In this document: positions 15,736 to 22,426 of the stretch, in pieces
Layout of the letters: every line of letters begins with the position of its first letter
Position numbering within the stretch: position 1 is the first letter of the stretch
DNA from: UBA4729 sp039931245
GTDB lineage: Bacteria > Patescibacteriota > Saccharimonadia > Saccharimonadales > UBA4665
Reading direction: 5' to 3'
DNA: 39,988 nucleotides
NCBI GenBank assembly: GCA_039931245.1
Contig: JBDTSH010000022.1
Location: 1 to 39,988, forward strand
Notes under the pieces: model-generated
The model's database searches: none
Told to the model about the DNA's origin: nothing
What the model saw: the letters and a program-made list of their open reading frames with translations, nothing else
Program-made: the position numbers and the translations under genes

Positions 15736-17295
15736 ATGCCCCGACCAACAAACCACAAAATTATCACCCACGACTCAAATCCAACACACGCCGAAATAAT
15801 GGTCGTAATATTCGCTTTGATGGGAGTCATGCTATTAGCGGCCCTCGACCAGACAATTGTCAGCACCGCCCTGCCGCGCATCGCCAGTGACCTTAACGGC
15901 CTGAGTAAATATTCCTGGGTAGCGACGGCCTATTTGTTAACGACGGCTATATCCACCCCGCTGTACGGCAAAATCAGTGATATGTTTGGTCGAAAAAAGA
16001 TCTTCCAAAGCGCCATAATCATCTTCTTAATTGGCTCAGCCCTCTGTGGCTTGAGCCAGACTATCAATCAGCTTATCTTTTTCCGCGCTCTGCAAGGCAT
16101 CGGAGCAGGCGGACTGATGACTCTCGTCTTCGCCATCATTGGTGATATAGTGCCGCCTCGCCAACGCGGCAAATACCAAGGCTACTTTGGGGCCGTCTTT
16201 GCGACATCGAGCGTAGTCGGACCGCTCCTCGGCGGCTTCTTCACTGACCATCTAAGTTGGCGCTGGGTGTTCTATATTAACCTGCCCATTGGCCTTGTTG
16301 CCTTTGCTGCCGTTCAAGCCCGCCTGCATTTACCCATATTCAAGACTTCGCATACCATCGATTATGCCGGGGCCGGCTTGCTCGCCGCCACTGTGGTCAC
16401 GCTACTTCTCGCCACCGTCTGGGGGGGCGTGACCTATCCCTGGGGCTCGAACCAGATCATTGGCCTATTCACAACCAGTATTCTTAGTGCCGGGTTATTT
16501 ATTTGGCGCGAGCGCCGCGCCGCCGAACCAATCCTGCCCCTCCGTTTATTTCGCAACGAGGTTTTTCGAGTTACGACACTCCTCAGTCTAGTCATCGGCA
16601 TCGTGATGTTCGGGGCCTTGATTTTTCTGCCCCAGTATCAACAGATTGTCCGCGGTGACTCGGCCACCAAATCGGGTCTGATGCTCCTCCCTTTGATCAT
16701 CGGCTTGATGACGGCTTCACTGACGTCTGGTCGACTTATGTCGAAACTTGGGCGCTACCGCATCTTTCCTATTATCGGCACCTCCCTCATCACGCTCAGC
16801 TTCTGGCTATTTAGCCACATCACAGCGACTACGCCACGAACGGAACTCGGCATCTGGATGGTAATTCTTGGGCTGGGGATCGGTCTGGTCATGCCGGTGC
16901 TGACCCTGGCCGTCCAAAACGCCGTGCAACGCCAGGACTTGGGCACGGCGACTTCGTCGGTCATCTTCTTCCGCACGATCGGCAGTGCGCTCGGGGCGGC
17001 CATGTTTGGCGCTATTCTATCCAACCGGCTAGTGGTGCATGTCACCCAAGCCGTCCCCGGCCAGGTCGGCCAGCAAGCAGCCGGCGGTCTCAAACATAGT
17101 GTGGCAGGCTTACAGAGCCTTCCCCCCGCCGTGCAACACGCCGTCCTCAACGCCTTTGCGCTCTCCTTCCGTGATGTGTTTCTGGTTGGAATACCTTTTG
17201 CCGTGGCGGCGATTATCATCGCCCTCATGCTCAAGGAGTCACCGCTCCGCACTTCCAACGGGGCGGCCGAGGCGGCCGGTCCTTCTCATTTGTAG
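15736..17295 (+). CDS. MFS multidrug exporter, 14-TM DHA2 family
   Basis: A 519-residue transporter of the EmrB/QacA (DHA2) type, in the size range of 14-TM drug:proton antiporters. Motif D1 'ALDQTIVSTALPRIASDL' lies in TM1, motif A-like 'GKISDMFGRKKIF' in the loop after TM2 and the motif C-like 'GPLLGGFFTDHLSWRWVFYINLPIG' around TM5-6. It should export hydrophobic or cationic compounds in exchange for protons; the substrate cannot be told. AAGGA precedes the ATG, and marR ends 2 bases upstream, so the two are co-transcribed. Its stop lies 14 bases from the convergent sodX stop with no terminator between. Confidence 0.93.
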   Translation: MPRPTNHKIITHDSNPTHAEIMVVIFALMGVMLLAALDQTIVSTALPRIASDLNGLSKYSWVATAYLLTTAISTPLYGKISDMFGRKKIFQSAIIIFLIGSALCGLSQTINQLIFFRALQGIGAGGLMTLVFAIIGDIVPPRQRGKYQGYFGAVFATSSVVGPLLGGFFTDHLSWRWVFYINLPIGLVAFAAVQARLHLPIFKTSHTIDYAGAGLLAATVVTLLLATVWGGVTYPWGSNQIIGLFTTSILSAGLFIWRERRAAEPILPLRLFRNEVFRVTTLLSLVIGIVMFGALIFLPQYQQIVRGDSATKSGLMLLPLIIGLMTASLTSGRLMSKLGRYRIFPIIGTSLITLSFWLFSHITATTPRTELGIWMVILGLGIGLVMPVLTLAVQNAVQRQDLGTATSSVIFFRTIGSALGAAMFGAILSNRLVVHVTQAVPGQVGQQAAGGLKHSVAGLQSLPPAVQHAVLNAFALSFRDVFLVGIPFAVAAIIIALMLKESPLRTSNGAAEAAGPSHL

Positions 17296-17309
17296 ATGAC
17301 GACCGACTC

Positions 17310-17633
17310 TTATTTGGTGATTTTAGGCCAGACGACCCGACCGACGACGTCCCGCCGTTTCAGCCAACCAAAGTGCCGGCTATCGGTACTGGCCGACAAG
17401 TTATCGCCAATCACAAAAATGTAACCGCGATCGATCCGTTCAATTCTCTTCACTTTTTCGCGGCCATTATGCGACACGATCACAACCTGCCCGGGCCGCA
17501 AGCGGTGAAAGCGCGGCAGGGCCAGCAGTAGCTGTCCTGGCCGGAGCAGAGGACTCATGCTACCGCCCACGACGCGGCGGATTAGGACTAGTTTAGACTT
17601 TTTTGGTAGCCCAAAAGATTTGGGAAATTTCAT
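17310..17633 (-). CDS. sodX: S26-type peptidase, Ni-SOD maturation protease (SodX-like)
   Basis: A 107-residue compact S26/signal-peptidase-fold protein without a TM anchor. The nucleophile is Ser25 in 'GGSMSP', the general-base Lys is Lys62 in 'EKVKRIERI', and the C-terminal box reads 'GDNLSASTDSRHFG' (76-89). Short S26 enzymes encoded beside sodN are known to remove the Ni-SOD leader so that the mature His1-Cys2 amino end can hold nickel. The gene lies immediately downstream of sodN, so the match is strong. The ATG at 17633 makes a 41-base overlap with the sodN end; later in-frame GTC or GTG codons would cut into the first strand, so the ATG is kept. Confidence 0.88.
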   Translation of the reverse strand: MKFPKSFGLPKKSKLVLIRRVVGGSMSPLLRPGQLLLALPRFHRLRPGQVVIVSHNGREKVKRIERIDRGYIFVIGDNLSASTDSRHFGWLKRRDVVGRVVWPKITK

Positions 17634-17976
17634 CGATTTGATCCATTAACTTCTGGCCCTCGGCGGGCTCTAGATGATGTTTACAATTACTGGCTTGCTT
17701 GATTGCATACCAGAATTTATCGTGTAAATCGGGGTATGCCACCACATGCTCGGGTTTAAAGTAATCGGCCCACAAGACCATAAGATGGTGCTTTACTAGT
17801 TCGGCGCGCTCCTCTTTGATAATAACGGCACGCAGTTTTCCGAGGTCGTCCAGGCCCTCGTATTTGTCCATGATGGCTTTCACGCTCTGGGCCTCAATCA
17901 TGGCTTGAGCGGGGTCATACACGCCGCACGGCAGGTCACAGTGGGCGTACACAGGCTTGATGAACGGTAATTTCAT
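17593..17976 (-). CDS. sodN: Nickel superoxide dismutase
   Basis: A 127-residue precursor. The nickel hook 'HCDLPCGVYDPAQA' begins at residue 12 after an 11-residue leader (MKLPFIKPVYA). Cleavage before His12 would expose His1, Cys2 and Cys6 of the mature ~116-residue enzyme, with Tyr9 in place. The rest, such as 'IKEERAELVKHHLMVLWADYFKPEH' and the end 'IFWATKK', closely follows the four-helix Ni-SOD family. It converts superoxide to hydrogen peroxide and oxygen as a hexamer. The ATG at 17976 was chosen because AAGGA lies 6 bases upstream; longer reading frames back to 18144 have no family support. sodX follows and overlaps. Confidence 0.96.
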   Translation of the reverse strand: MKLPFIKPVYAHCDLPCGVYDPAQAMIEAQSVKAIMDKYEGLDDLGKLRAVIIKEERAELVKHHLMVLWADYFKPEHVVAYPDLHDKFWYAIKQASNCKHHLEPAEGQKLMDQIDEISQIFWATKKV

Positions 17977-18010
17977 AGGTAATCCTTTCCAATTAAAGCT
18001 TGTACTATTC

Positions 18011-18016
18011 ATTATA
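18011..18016 (-). promoter_or_regulatory. -10 box of sodN
   Basis: TATAAT on the minus strand. The predicted start near 18004 gives a ~28-base leader with AAGGA. No clear -35. The rest of the 252-base gap to trmD (to 18228) shows no gene. Confidence 0.45.
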
Positions 18017-18228
18017 GTCCCGTCAGCCAGGAAATACCGTACGATTCTGGCCCTCGTCGCGAGATGCGGCCCGTTGTGCCAACTAACTTGAAGGCTGGCA
18101 ACCACCCCCGGTCCAGTTGGGTATTCGGCTGCTCTCGCAGGCAAGATTAGCGATGAATTCCCTTTTTCGGGTGATGTTTCGCCGGACGCCCGGTAGCGGC
18201 CAACAAGATTATGCCGACCAGCCTTGAG

Positions 18229-18876
18229 TTAATTCGCTTGATCACGCCATTTAAGTATTTCGGCATGGTGGCCGTTGAGGAGCACTTTGGGTACGGCCAT
18301 ACCGCGAAAGTCGGCCGGACGAGTGTATTGGGGGAATTCAATGCTTATATCGTCCTGCTGAAACGATTCGATTTCGGTACTGCTAGCGCCGCCGAGCACG
18401 CCGGGCAACAGCCGAACGACGCTATCAATCAGCAGCATAGCCGGTAGCTCACCACCAGTTAAGATAAAATTGCCGATGCAGAATTGTTCGTCTACCCAGG
18501 CAGTCACGCGCTCGTCATACCCTTCGTAACGGGGGCAGAGAATAATAAGTCCCCTATCTGACGCGGCGAGGCGTTTCGCGTCTGACTGTTTGAAGACAGT
18601 ACCGCGCGGTGTCGGGAGGTAAACGTGGGCGGTCGGGTCAGCTTGCTTGGCGAACTCAATGGCCGCAACCATTGGCTCGGCTTTGAGGAGCATGCCATCC
18701 CCGCCGCCGTAGGGAGTATCATCAACTTGACGGCGCGGTCCCTTACCGTAGTCTCGCAAGTTAATAAACTCGTACTGGACAATAGCGCGGTCGCTGGCCT
18801 TCCAAAGCATGCTGCTCCCCAGGACGCCAGTAAACATTTCCGGAAATAAGGTGATTATCTGTATTTTTTTAGTCAT
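18229..18876 (-). CDS. trmD: tRNA (guanine-N1)-methyltransferase, short form
   Basis: A 215-residue enzyme that methylates G37 next to the anticodon of tRNAs reading CNN codons. The SPOUT knot is intact: 'YLPTPRG' (86-92), 'CPRYEGYDERV' (114-124), 'GNFILTGGELPAMLLIDSVVRLLPGVLG' (135-162). Two oddities stand out. The residue aligned with the catalytic Asp of the family (E. coli Asp169) is Glu170 ('STEIESF'). The protein also stops just after 'HHAEILKWRDQAN', about 40 residues before the usual end, so the C-terminal tRNA-contacting tail is missing. The ATG at 18876 lies 7 bases after TATAAT with no ribosome binding site. Confidence 0.93.
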   Translation of the reverse strand: MTKKIQIITLFPEMFTGVLGSSMLWKASDRAIVQYEFINLRDYGKGPRRQVDDTPYGGGDGMLLKAEPMVAAIEFAKQADPTAHVYLPTPRGTVFKQSDAKRLAASDRGLIILCPRYEGYDERVTAWVDEQFCIGNFILTGGELPAMLLIDSVVRLLPGVLGGASSTEIESFQQDDISIEFPQYTRPADFRGMAVPKVLLNGHHAEILKWRDQAN

Positions 18877-18883
18877 TATATAT

Positions 18884-18912
18884 ATTATAAAATACTTTTA
18901 AAATCAAAACAA
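18884..18912 (-). promoter_or_regulatory. trmD promoter
   Basis: Minus strand: TTGTTT (18907-18912), 17-base spacer, TATAAT (18884-18889), then 7 bases to the ATG (leaderless). The -35 lies inside the stem of the upstream terminator. Confidence 0.55.
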
Positions 18913-19022
18913 CCCCGCCGTAGCCGGGTTGTTTTGTCACATAAAGCTCCCAACAGGTTACCCTATCGGCTCGCATGAGCTGAACATCTTTGTTTTGAAA
19001 GAATTTCTGTCGCTATCGACTT
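18897..19022 (-). ncRNA. Candidate ncRNA or attenuator leader upstream of trmD
   Basis: A ~120-base unit between khpA-like and trmD with its own promoter (TTGAAA-N18-TATACT) and terminator. On the minus strand it can form small stems: GTCG/CGAC, GAAA/TTTC, GCTC/GAGC (18969-18980), and GATAGG/CCTGTT closed by a GTAA tetraloop. AGCTC can alternatively pair with GAGCT further 3', which would give two exclusive folds. It contains no open reading frame worth calling. I do not recognise a known class; SRP, 6S, tmRNA and the common riboswitch motifs do not fit. It may be a free small RNA or a regulated terminator for trmD. Confidence 0.5.
18900..18936 (-). terminator. Intrinsic terminator before trmD
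   Basis: A perfect 11-base stem (18905-18915 with 18926-18936) followed on the minus strand by ATTTT. It ends the candidate ncRNA and any read-through from the rpsP-khpA unit. Confidence 0.7.
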
Positions 19023-19028
19023 ACGATT

Positions 19029-19058
19029 AGTATAGCCTGGGCGTGGAGAATGTTTCAA
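19029..19058 (-). promoter_or_regulatory. Promoter of the candidate ncRNA
   Basis: Minus strand: TTGAAA (19053-19058), 18-base spacer, TATACT (19029-19034). It lies downstream of the khpA-like stop, in non-coding DNA. Confidence 0.6.
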
Positions 19059-19098
19059 GTAGCTTACGAGGTTATTACAACGTTTCGGACATTTTTAG

Positions 19099-19587
19099 CT
19101 ACACATCGAGGTCGTCGAACTCTTCAAGGTCACGGCGGTGTTGGCTGAGGCGGTCAATTTTGGGAGCGACTTCAATAAGGGGCGCCTCCTCGACCGGAGC
19201 CTCGACCGGTGCCTCGATCGGCCGGGTAGCCGTCTCGTCATCGTCGGCTGACGTCAGAGCGGTAGTCGCGCCCTCATCGGCCGGTGCGGTCACTATCGGG
19301 GTGGAGTGGTCGTGACTGCGATCGTCACCGTGTCCCCCGACACCGTTATCGATAATCTTGAGATTGTAGCGGGCGTCATTTTTCGTGCCCAGGGCTCGAA
19401 GCAAAGTACGCAAGCTTTGGGCAGTAGCGCCCCGTTTGCCGATCACTCGGCCGAGATCTTCGGGGTCAACCGTCAGTTCCAATAGGACCCCTTTTTCGTC
19501 AATCCGGCGATCGACTTGGACTTTATCGGGTTGGCTGACCAGGGACTTTACGACAAATTCAACGAATTCTTGATCAATGCTATTCAT
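19099..19587 (-). CDS. khpA: KH-domain RNA-binding protein (KhpA-like) with acidic tail
   Basis: A 162-residue protein. Residues ~1-80 are a single KH domain like KhpA/YlqC, with the loop 'VIGKRGATAQSLR' (GKRG at 50-53). The family is normally ~75-80 residues; here a second half (~85-162) is low-complexity, with 'EAPVEAPVEEAP' and an acidic end 'DLEEFDDLDV'. KhpA proteins bind many RNAs, often with a partner KhpB, and commonly sit between rpsP and trmD, as here. It has its own extended -10 (TGT-TATACT) and a GAGGAG ribosome binding site, and can also be read from the rpsP promoter. Confidence 0.9.
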   Translation of the reverse strand: MNSIDQEFVEFVVKSLVSQPDKVQVDRRIDEKGVLLELTVDPEDLGRVIGKRGATAQSLRTLLRALGTKNDARYNLKIIDNGVGGHGDDRSHDHSTPIVTAPADEGATTALTSADDDETATRPIEAPVEAPVEEAPLIEVAPKIDRLSQHRRDLEEFDDLDV

Positions 19588-19628
19588 ATCAGTATATGCT
19601 CCTCAGTTACGGTCAGTGTTCACTACTA

Positions 19629-19637
19629 AGTATAACA
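19629..19637 (-). promoter_or_regulatory. Extended -10 of khpA-like gene
   Basis: Minus strand TGT-TATACT, predicted start near 19622; the leader contains GAGGAG before the ATG at 19587. Confidence 0.45.
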
Positions 19638-19685
19638 AACGGCTAACGCCTATCAATGTGAAAAATCTTGCCTGGAGTAGCCTGG

Positions 19686-20096
19686 CTAGGCGACGGTCGA
19701 GGGGGTGTCCGCTTCAGCTTCAGCTTCAGCTTCGGCTTCAGTTTCGATTGGAGCGGGAGCGGCTGGTGCTTCAGGCTTCAGTGCGGGAGTCGTGCTGCGG
19801 CGCTTTTCGGGGTGTCGGACGCTTCCGTCTTTGCCAGTTGGTTGCTTGACCCAATCGGGAAGCTTGACGCCATCATTTTTCATCAAACGAGCGGCCCGGT
19901 CTGATGGCTGAGCACCGTGATCGAGGTAATAGGCTGCTTTTTCTTTATCGAGAACGAGGCTCTTGGCGTGAGGATCATAGTTACCAATAAGCGCAACTAC
20001 CTTACCGCTAGTAGGGGTTAAGTGAGATTCTTGTACCACGACACGGAACATAGCGTGGCCTTTGCGGCCGGTTCGTTGCATACGGATAGCTAACAT
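19686..20096 (-). CDS. rpsP: 30S ribosomal protein S16 with acidic extension
   Basis: A 136-residue protein. Residues 1-80 are S16 ('MLAIRMQRTGRKGHAMFRVVVQESHLTPTSGKVVALIGNYDP'), an early-binding small-subunit protein. Residues ~95-136 are an added tail, 'APAAPAPIETEAEAEAEAEAD', built on a hexanucleotide repeat in the DNA. S16 in model bacteria is ~80-90 residues, so the tail is lineage-specific. It is the first gene of a likely rpsP-khpA unit with the best promoter in the window (TTGACA-N17-TAAAAT). The ribosome binding site is distant (AGAGAG ~14 bases up) and weak. Confidence 0.96.
   Translation of the reverse strand: MLAIRMQRTGRKGHAMFRVVVQESHLTPTSGKVVALIGNYDPHAKSLVLDKEKAAYYLDHGAQPSDRAARLMKNDGVKLPDWVKQPTGKDGSVRHPEKRRSTTPALKPEAPAAPAPIETEAEAEAEAEADTPSTVA
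19711..19740. repeat. Hexanucleotide tandem repeat in rpsP
   Basis: Five copies of GCTTCA (the fourth is GCTTCG), encoding Glu-Ala dipeptides on the minus strand. In-frame slippage would vary tail length without breaking the gene. Confidence 0.8.
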
Positions 20097-20153
20097 ATAT
20101 CTATAAAACTCTCTTTCCTAGGTAACACTTAACTTGTGAAGATAATCTCTGTT

Positions 20154-20182
20154 ATTTTACAGATATCCGCCTCTGTTGTCAA
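20154..20182 (-). promoter_or_regulatory. rpsP promoter, near-consensus
   Basis: Minus strand: TTGACA (20177-20182), 17-base spacer, TAAAAT (20154-20159). Predicted start near 20147, ~50-base leader. Confidence 0.8.
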
Positions 20183-20220
20183 CTGCAGTCGCCAGAAGGG
20201 GCCGCTTTTAGGCCTTCCCG

Positions 20221-20952
20221 CTAGGGGCTCGTGGCGTCGTTCTGGCTCTGGGCATCGGCCGTTCGATAAAAAACCAAGGCGGCTTCCGCGGCTTTTTGTT
20301 GACCAGCCTGCTTACTCGGGCCGTTGCCTTGACCGCGCAGAGTGCCGTTGACATACACTCCGACCGTAAAAGTCTTGTCGTGGTCGGGGCCTTCCTCGGT
20401 GATAACTTTATAGACGGGGGTGGCCCCATCTTTGCTCTGGGCCAGTTCCTGGAGATGCGATTTAGGGTCCATCCAAGAACCGCTCGCCAGAATGTGCTGA
20501 AATGTCGACAGGACACTTTCGGTGATAAACAGCTTGGCAGCCTCATAACCCTGATCGAGGTAGAGGGCGCCGGTGACGGCTTCAAAGCTATTTGCCAATA
20601 TCTGGGCGCGCGCCCGGTCGGTGCCACGTTTTTCCCCGCGGCTCAGGCGCAGCAAGGGTTCGAAATCAAATTTTGCGGCGGCCGCACCGATACTCTCCGT
20701 CCGCACGAGTGAACTGCGCCAGTTGGTGAGGACCCCCTCGGGGTCTTTAAAGTTAATATAGAGATAGGATGTCACGACGAGTTCGAGGACGGCATCGCCC
20801 AAGAATTCGAGCCGTTCATTGTGTTCGCTGACTGTTTTTTTGTGCTCGTTCAAGTAGGAGCGGTGGGTAAAGGCAGTAATTAACAATGAGGGGTCATTAA
20901 AAGTAACGTGCAACTTCTCTTGGGCAAAAACGGCGTAGGCAGTCGTATCCAT
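20221..20952 (-). CDS. rnc: Ribonuclease III
   Basis: A 243-residue double-strand-specific endoribonuclease. The catalytic domain (~5-155) has the signature 'HNERLEFLGDAVLEL' (44-58), holding the conserved Glu and Asp metal ligands, with a second acidic pair expected around 'ANSFEAVTGALYLD'. A double-stranded RNA binding domain follows (~163-232, ending 'GNGPSKQAGQQKAAEAAL'). It processes rRNA precursors and structured RNAs. It starts 4 bases after the Nudix gene stop, so it is translated as part of the rpmF-nusB-Nudix-rnc run. Confidence 0.96.
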   Translation of the reverse strand: MDTTAYAVFAQEKLHVTFNDPSLLITAFTHRSYLNEHKKTVSEHNERLEFLGDAVLELVVTSYLYINFKDPEGVLTNWRSSLVRTESIGAAAAKFDFEPLLRLSRGEKRGTDRARAQILANSFEAVTGALYLDQGYEAAKLFITESVLSTFQHILASGSWMDPKSHLQELAQSKDGATPVYKVITEEGPDHDKTFTVGVYVNGTLRGQGNGPSKQAGQQKAAEAALVFYRTADAQSQNDATSP

Positions 20953-20956
20953 GGTT

Positions 20957-21454
20957 TTATAGCTTTCCGTCTCTAATTTTTTTCATTCCAACTAATATCA
21001 ATTTACCGATGTCCTCGTAGGCAATCTTGTCGACTGCTTCAGTCGCCGGCATCCATTTTATACCCGTCAGCCAATCTTCGCCGTGAAGTTTATCGGTCTC
21101 GCCTCGGCCTTCGACCAGGTAAATGTGCATCGACATGAGTACCAAGGTATGGACACGGCGATAGCGAAAATTGACTTTGCCGAGCCAGCTGTAAACTTTC
21201 ATTTCTTGCAAGCCGGTTTCCTCGCGAATTTCGCGTTCGGCGGTCTGCTTGGGCTCCTCGCCAGGTTCGACATGGCCTTTGGGAATCGTCCAGCGGCCTT
21301 TAGCGTCTTGGATCAACAAGATTTGCAGAACATTGTTCGCGTCGTGCCGATAGACGATACCGCCCGACGTCGTCTCGCGGACGACTTCATCGATGACTGG
21401 TCGTCGTTTTGATACGAGGTTACGAAATCCTTGAAGTGGCTTAGGGCGTTTCAT
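20957..21454 (-). CDS. Nudix hydrolase
   Basis: A 165-residue protein with a perfect Nudix box 'GHVEPGEEPKQTAEREIREETGL' (60-82, matching Gx5Ex7REUxEExGU). The N-terminal ~25 residues are basic. Nudix enzymes hydrolyse nucleoside diphosphates linked to another group; the substrate (oxidised dNTP, Ap4A, capped RNA) is not readable. Position between nusB and rnc suggests a housekeeping or RNA-related role, which is inference. It starts 11 bases after the nusB stop. Confidence 0.92.
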   Translation of the reverse strand: MKRPKPLQGFRNLVSKRRPVIDEVVRETTSGGIVYRHDANNVLQILLIQDAKGRWTIPKGHVEPGEEPKQTAEREIREETGLQEMKVYSWLGKVNFRYRRVHTLVLMSMHIYLVEGRGETDKLHGEDWLTGIKWMPATEAVDKIAYEDIGKLILVGMKKIRDGKL

Positions 21455-21465
21455 AACGGGTGGGC

Positions 21466-22041
21466 TTAATCAGCTTTCTTGCCAGCAGCTGGCTTAACGA
21501 CGGTCGGCTTGGTGCGAGACTTCTTGGCGGGCGACTTCTTGCGGGGAGCAAGTTTCGGCTTAGGTTTGGATGTCGGCTTAGCTTCGACAGTGGGACTAGT
21601 GGACTGGTCCGCGAGGGTTTCCTGTTGGCGCAGCAGTGTCCCGAGCACCCCGTTGATGAATTTCGAAGAGTTATCGCCGCCAAAAGCTTTGGCGAGCTCA
21701 ACTGCCTCGTTAATCACCACTTTCGCAGGAACGTGATCGTCACTTTCGAGCTCGTAGAGGCCGATGCGCAGGATCAAATGGTCCATGCGCGCAATCATTG
21801 CCAGGGGCCACTCGGGAGCGACTGGTTGTAGCTTGATATCGAGTTCGGCGGCCCGGGCGGTCACGCCGGTGACGAGCTGTTCAATAAAAGCGACATCATC
21901 GACCATTTCACTATAGCGGGCAATATTGCGTTCCATTATCTGGGCGCTGGCCACTTCCGTGTCACCGGCATCACGCCTAAAATCTTGCTCGTAGAGCGTT
22001 TGCAATGCGATGATGCGACCGAGGTGACGGTTTGAAGCCAT
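21466..22041 (-). CDS. nusB: Transcription antitermination factor NusB with basic tail
   Basis: A 191-residue protein. Residues 1-145 are the all-helical NusB fold ('GRIIALQTLYEQDF' at the start; 'VPAKVVINEAVELAKAFGGDNSSKFINGVLGTL' near the end), which with S10 binds boxA RNA and aids rRNA antitermination. Residues ~150-191 are a Lys/Pro-rich tail, histone H1-like in composition, absent from ordinary NusB and likely to add nucleic-acid affinity. It follows rpmF by 55 bases; a weak TAGGA lies ~10 bases before the ATG. Confidence 0.94.
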   Translation of the reverse strand: MASNRHLGRIIALQTLYEQDFRRDAGDTEVASAQIMERNIARYSEMVDDVAFIEQLVTGVTARAAELDIKLQPVAPEWPLAMIARMDHLILRIGLYELESDDHVPAKVVINEAVELAKAFGGDNSSKFINGVLGTLLRQQETLADQSTSPTVEAKPTSKPKPKLAPRKKSPAKKSRTKPTVVKPAAGKKAD

Positions 22042-22096
22042 ATTGTTAAATTCCTAAATTAGCGATTGGTGAGTGCTCGCCGAAAGCCTTACTAAG

Positions 22097-22240
22097 CTAG
22101 GCAACCTTGCCAGTTTCGCGCTTGGTAGTACGCACTTTAACGGGCGATTTTGAGTTAACTTTGCGGGCTAGTTCGAGCACAATGTGGCTCCGGCGAGTAC
22201 CGGTTTTGCGTGGGCTAGTTCGTTTCTTTGGTTTACCCAT
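22097..22240 (-). CDS. rpmF: 50S ribosomal protein L32
   Basis: A 47-residue protein starting MGKPKKRTSPRKTGTRRSH, which matches the L32 core 'PK(R/K)(K/R)TS...RRSH'. It is shorter than typical L32 (~55-60) and has no cysteines, so it is a zinc-free form. AGGAG lies ~10 bases before the ATG at 22240. It leads the rpmF-nusB-Nudix-rnc run and has a good promoter (TTGTTT-N17-TATCAT) about 57 bases upstream of the ATG. Confidence 0.85.
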   Translation of the reverse strand: MGKPKKRTSPRKTGTRRSHIVLELARKVNSKSPVKVRTTKRETGKVA

Positions 22241-22303
22241 CGATTGATTTCTCCTGTCTTGCAGCGGTCCTTACAAGGTTTATGGTTGATGACTTCTGAC
22301 TCA

Positions 22304-22332
22304 ATGATATCCCAAAGACACCCTCAAAACAA
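22304..22332 (-). promoter_or_regulatory. Promoter of the rpmF-nusB-Nudix-rnc operon
   Basis: Minus strand: TTGTTT (22327-22332), 17-base spacer, TATCAT (22304-22309). It is divergent from the lipoprotein promoter. Confidence 0.6.
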
Positions 22333-22371
22333 GCCAAAAGTTGCATACCTTGGATATTATTTTAATATATG

Positions 22372-22400
22372 TTTACTATCTTAACGTTTTATGCTATAGT
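22372..22400 (+). promoter_or_regulatory. Promoter of the lipoprotein gene
   Basis: TTTACT (22372-22377), 17-base spacer ending in TGC, TATAGT (22395-22400). The leader carries GGAG 8 bases before the ATG. Confidence 0.7.
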
Positions 22401-22426
22401 ATTTTTATATAACTGGAGCATTTACT

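Noticed and set aside
18147..18341. Possible frameshifted C-terminal tail of TrmD
   Set aside because: The alternative frame (INSRLVGIILLAATGRP...) does not resemble the usual TrmD end with RRPDLL, so a simple frameshift is not supported. Early termination is reported instead.
18897..19022. Identity of the trmD-upstream RNA as SRP RNA, 6S RNA or tmRNA
   Set aside because: The SRP GGAA-tetraloop region, the long 6S duplex and the tmRNA tRNA-like ends are not present.
19690..19911. Ser/Ala- and Phe-rich frames opposite the S16 tail
   Set aside because: Artefacts of the GCTTCA hexanucleotide repeat read on the other strand.
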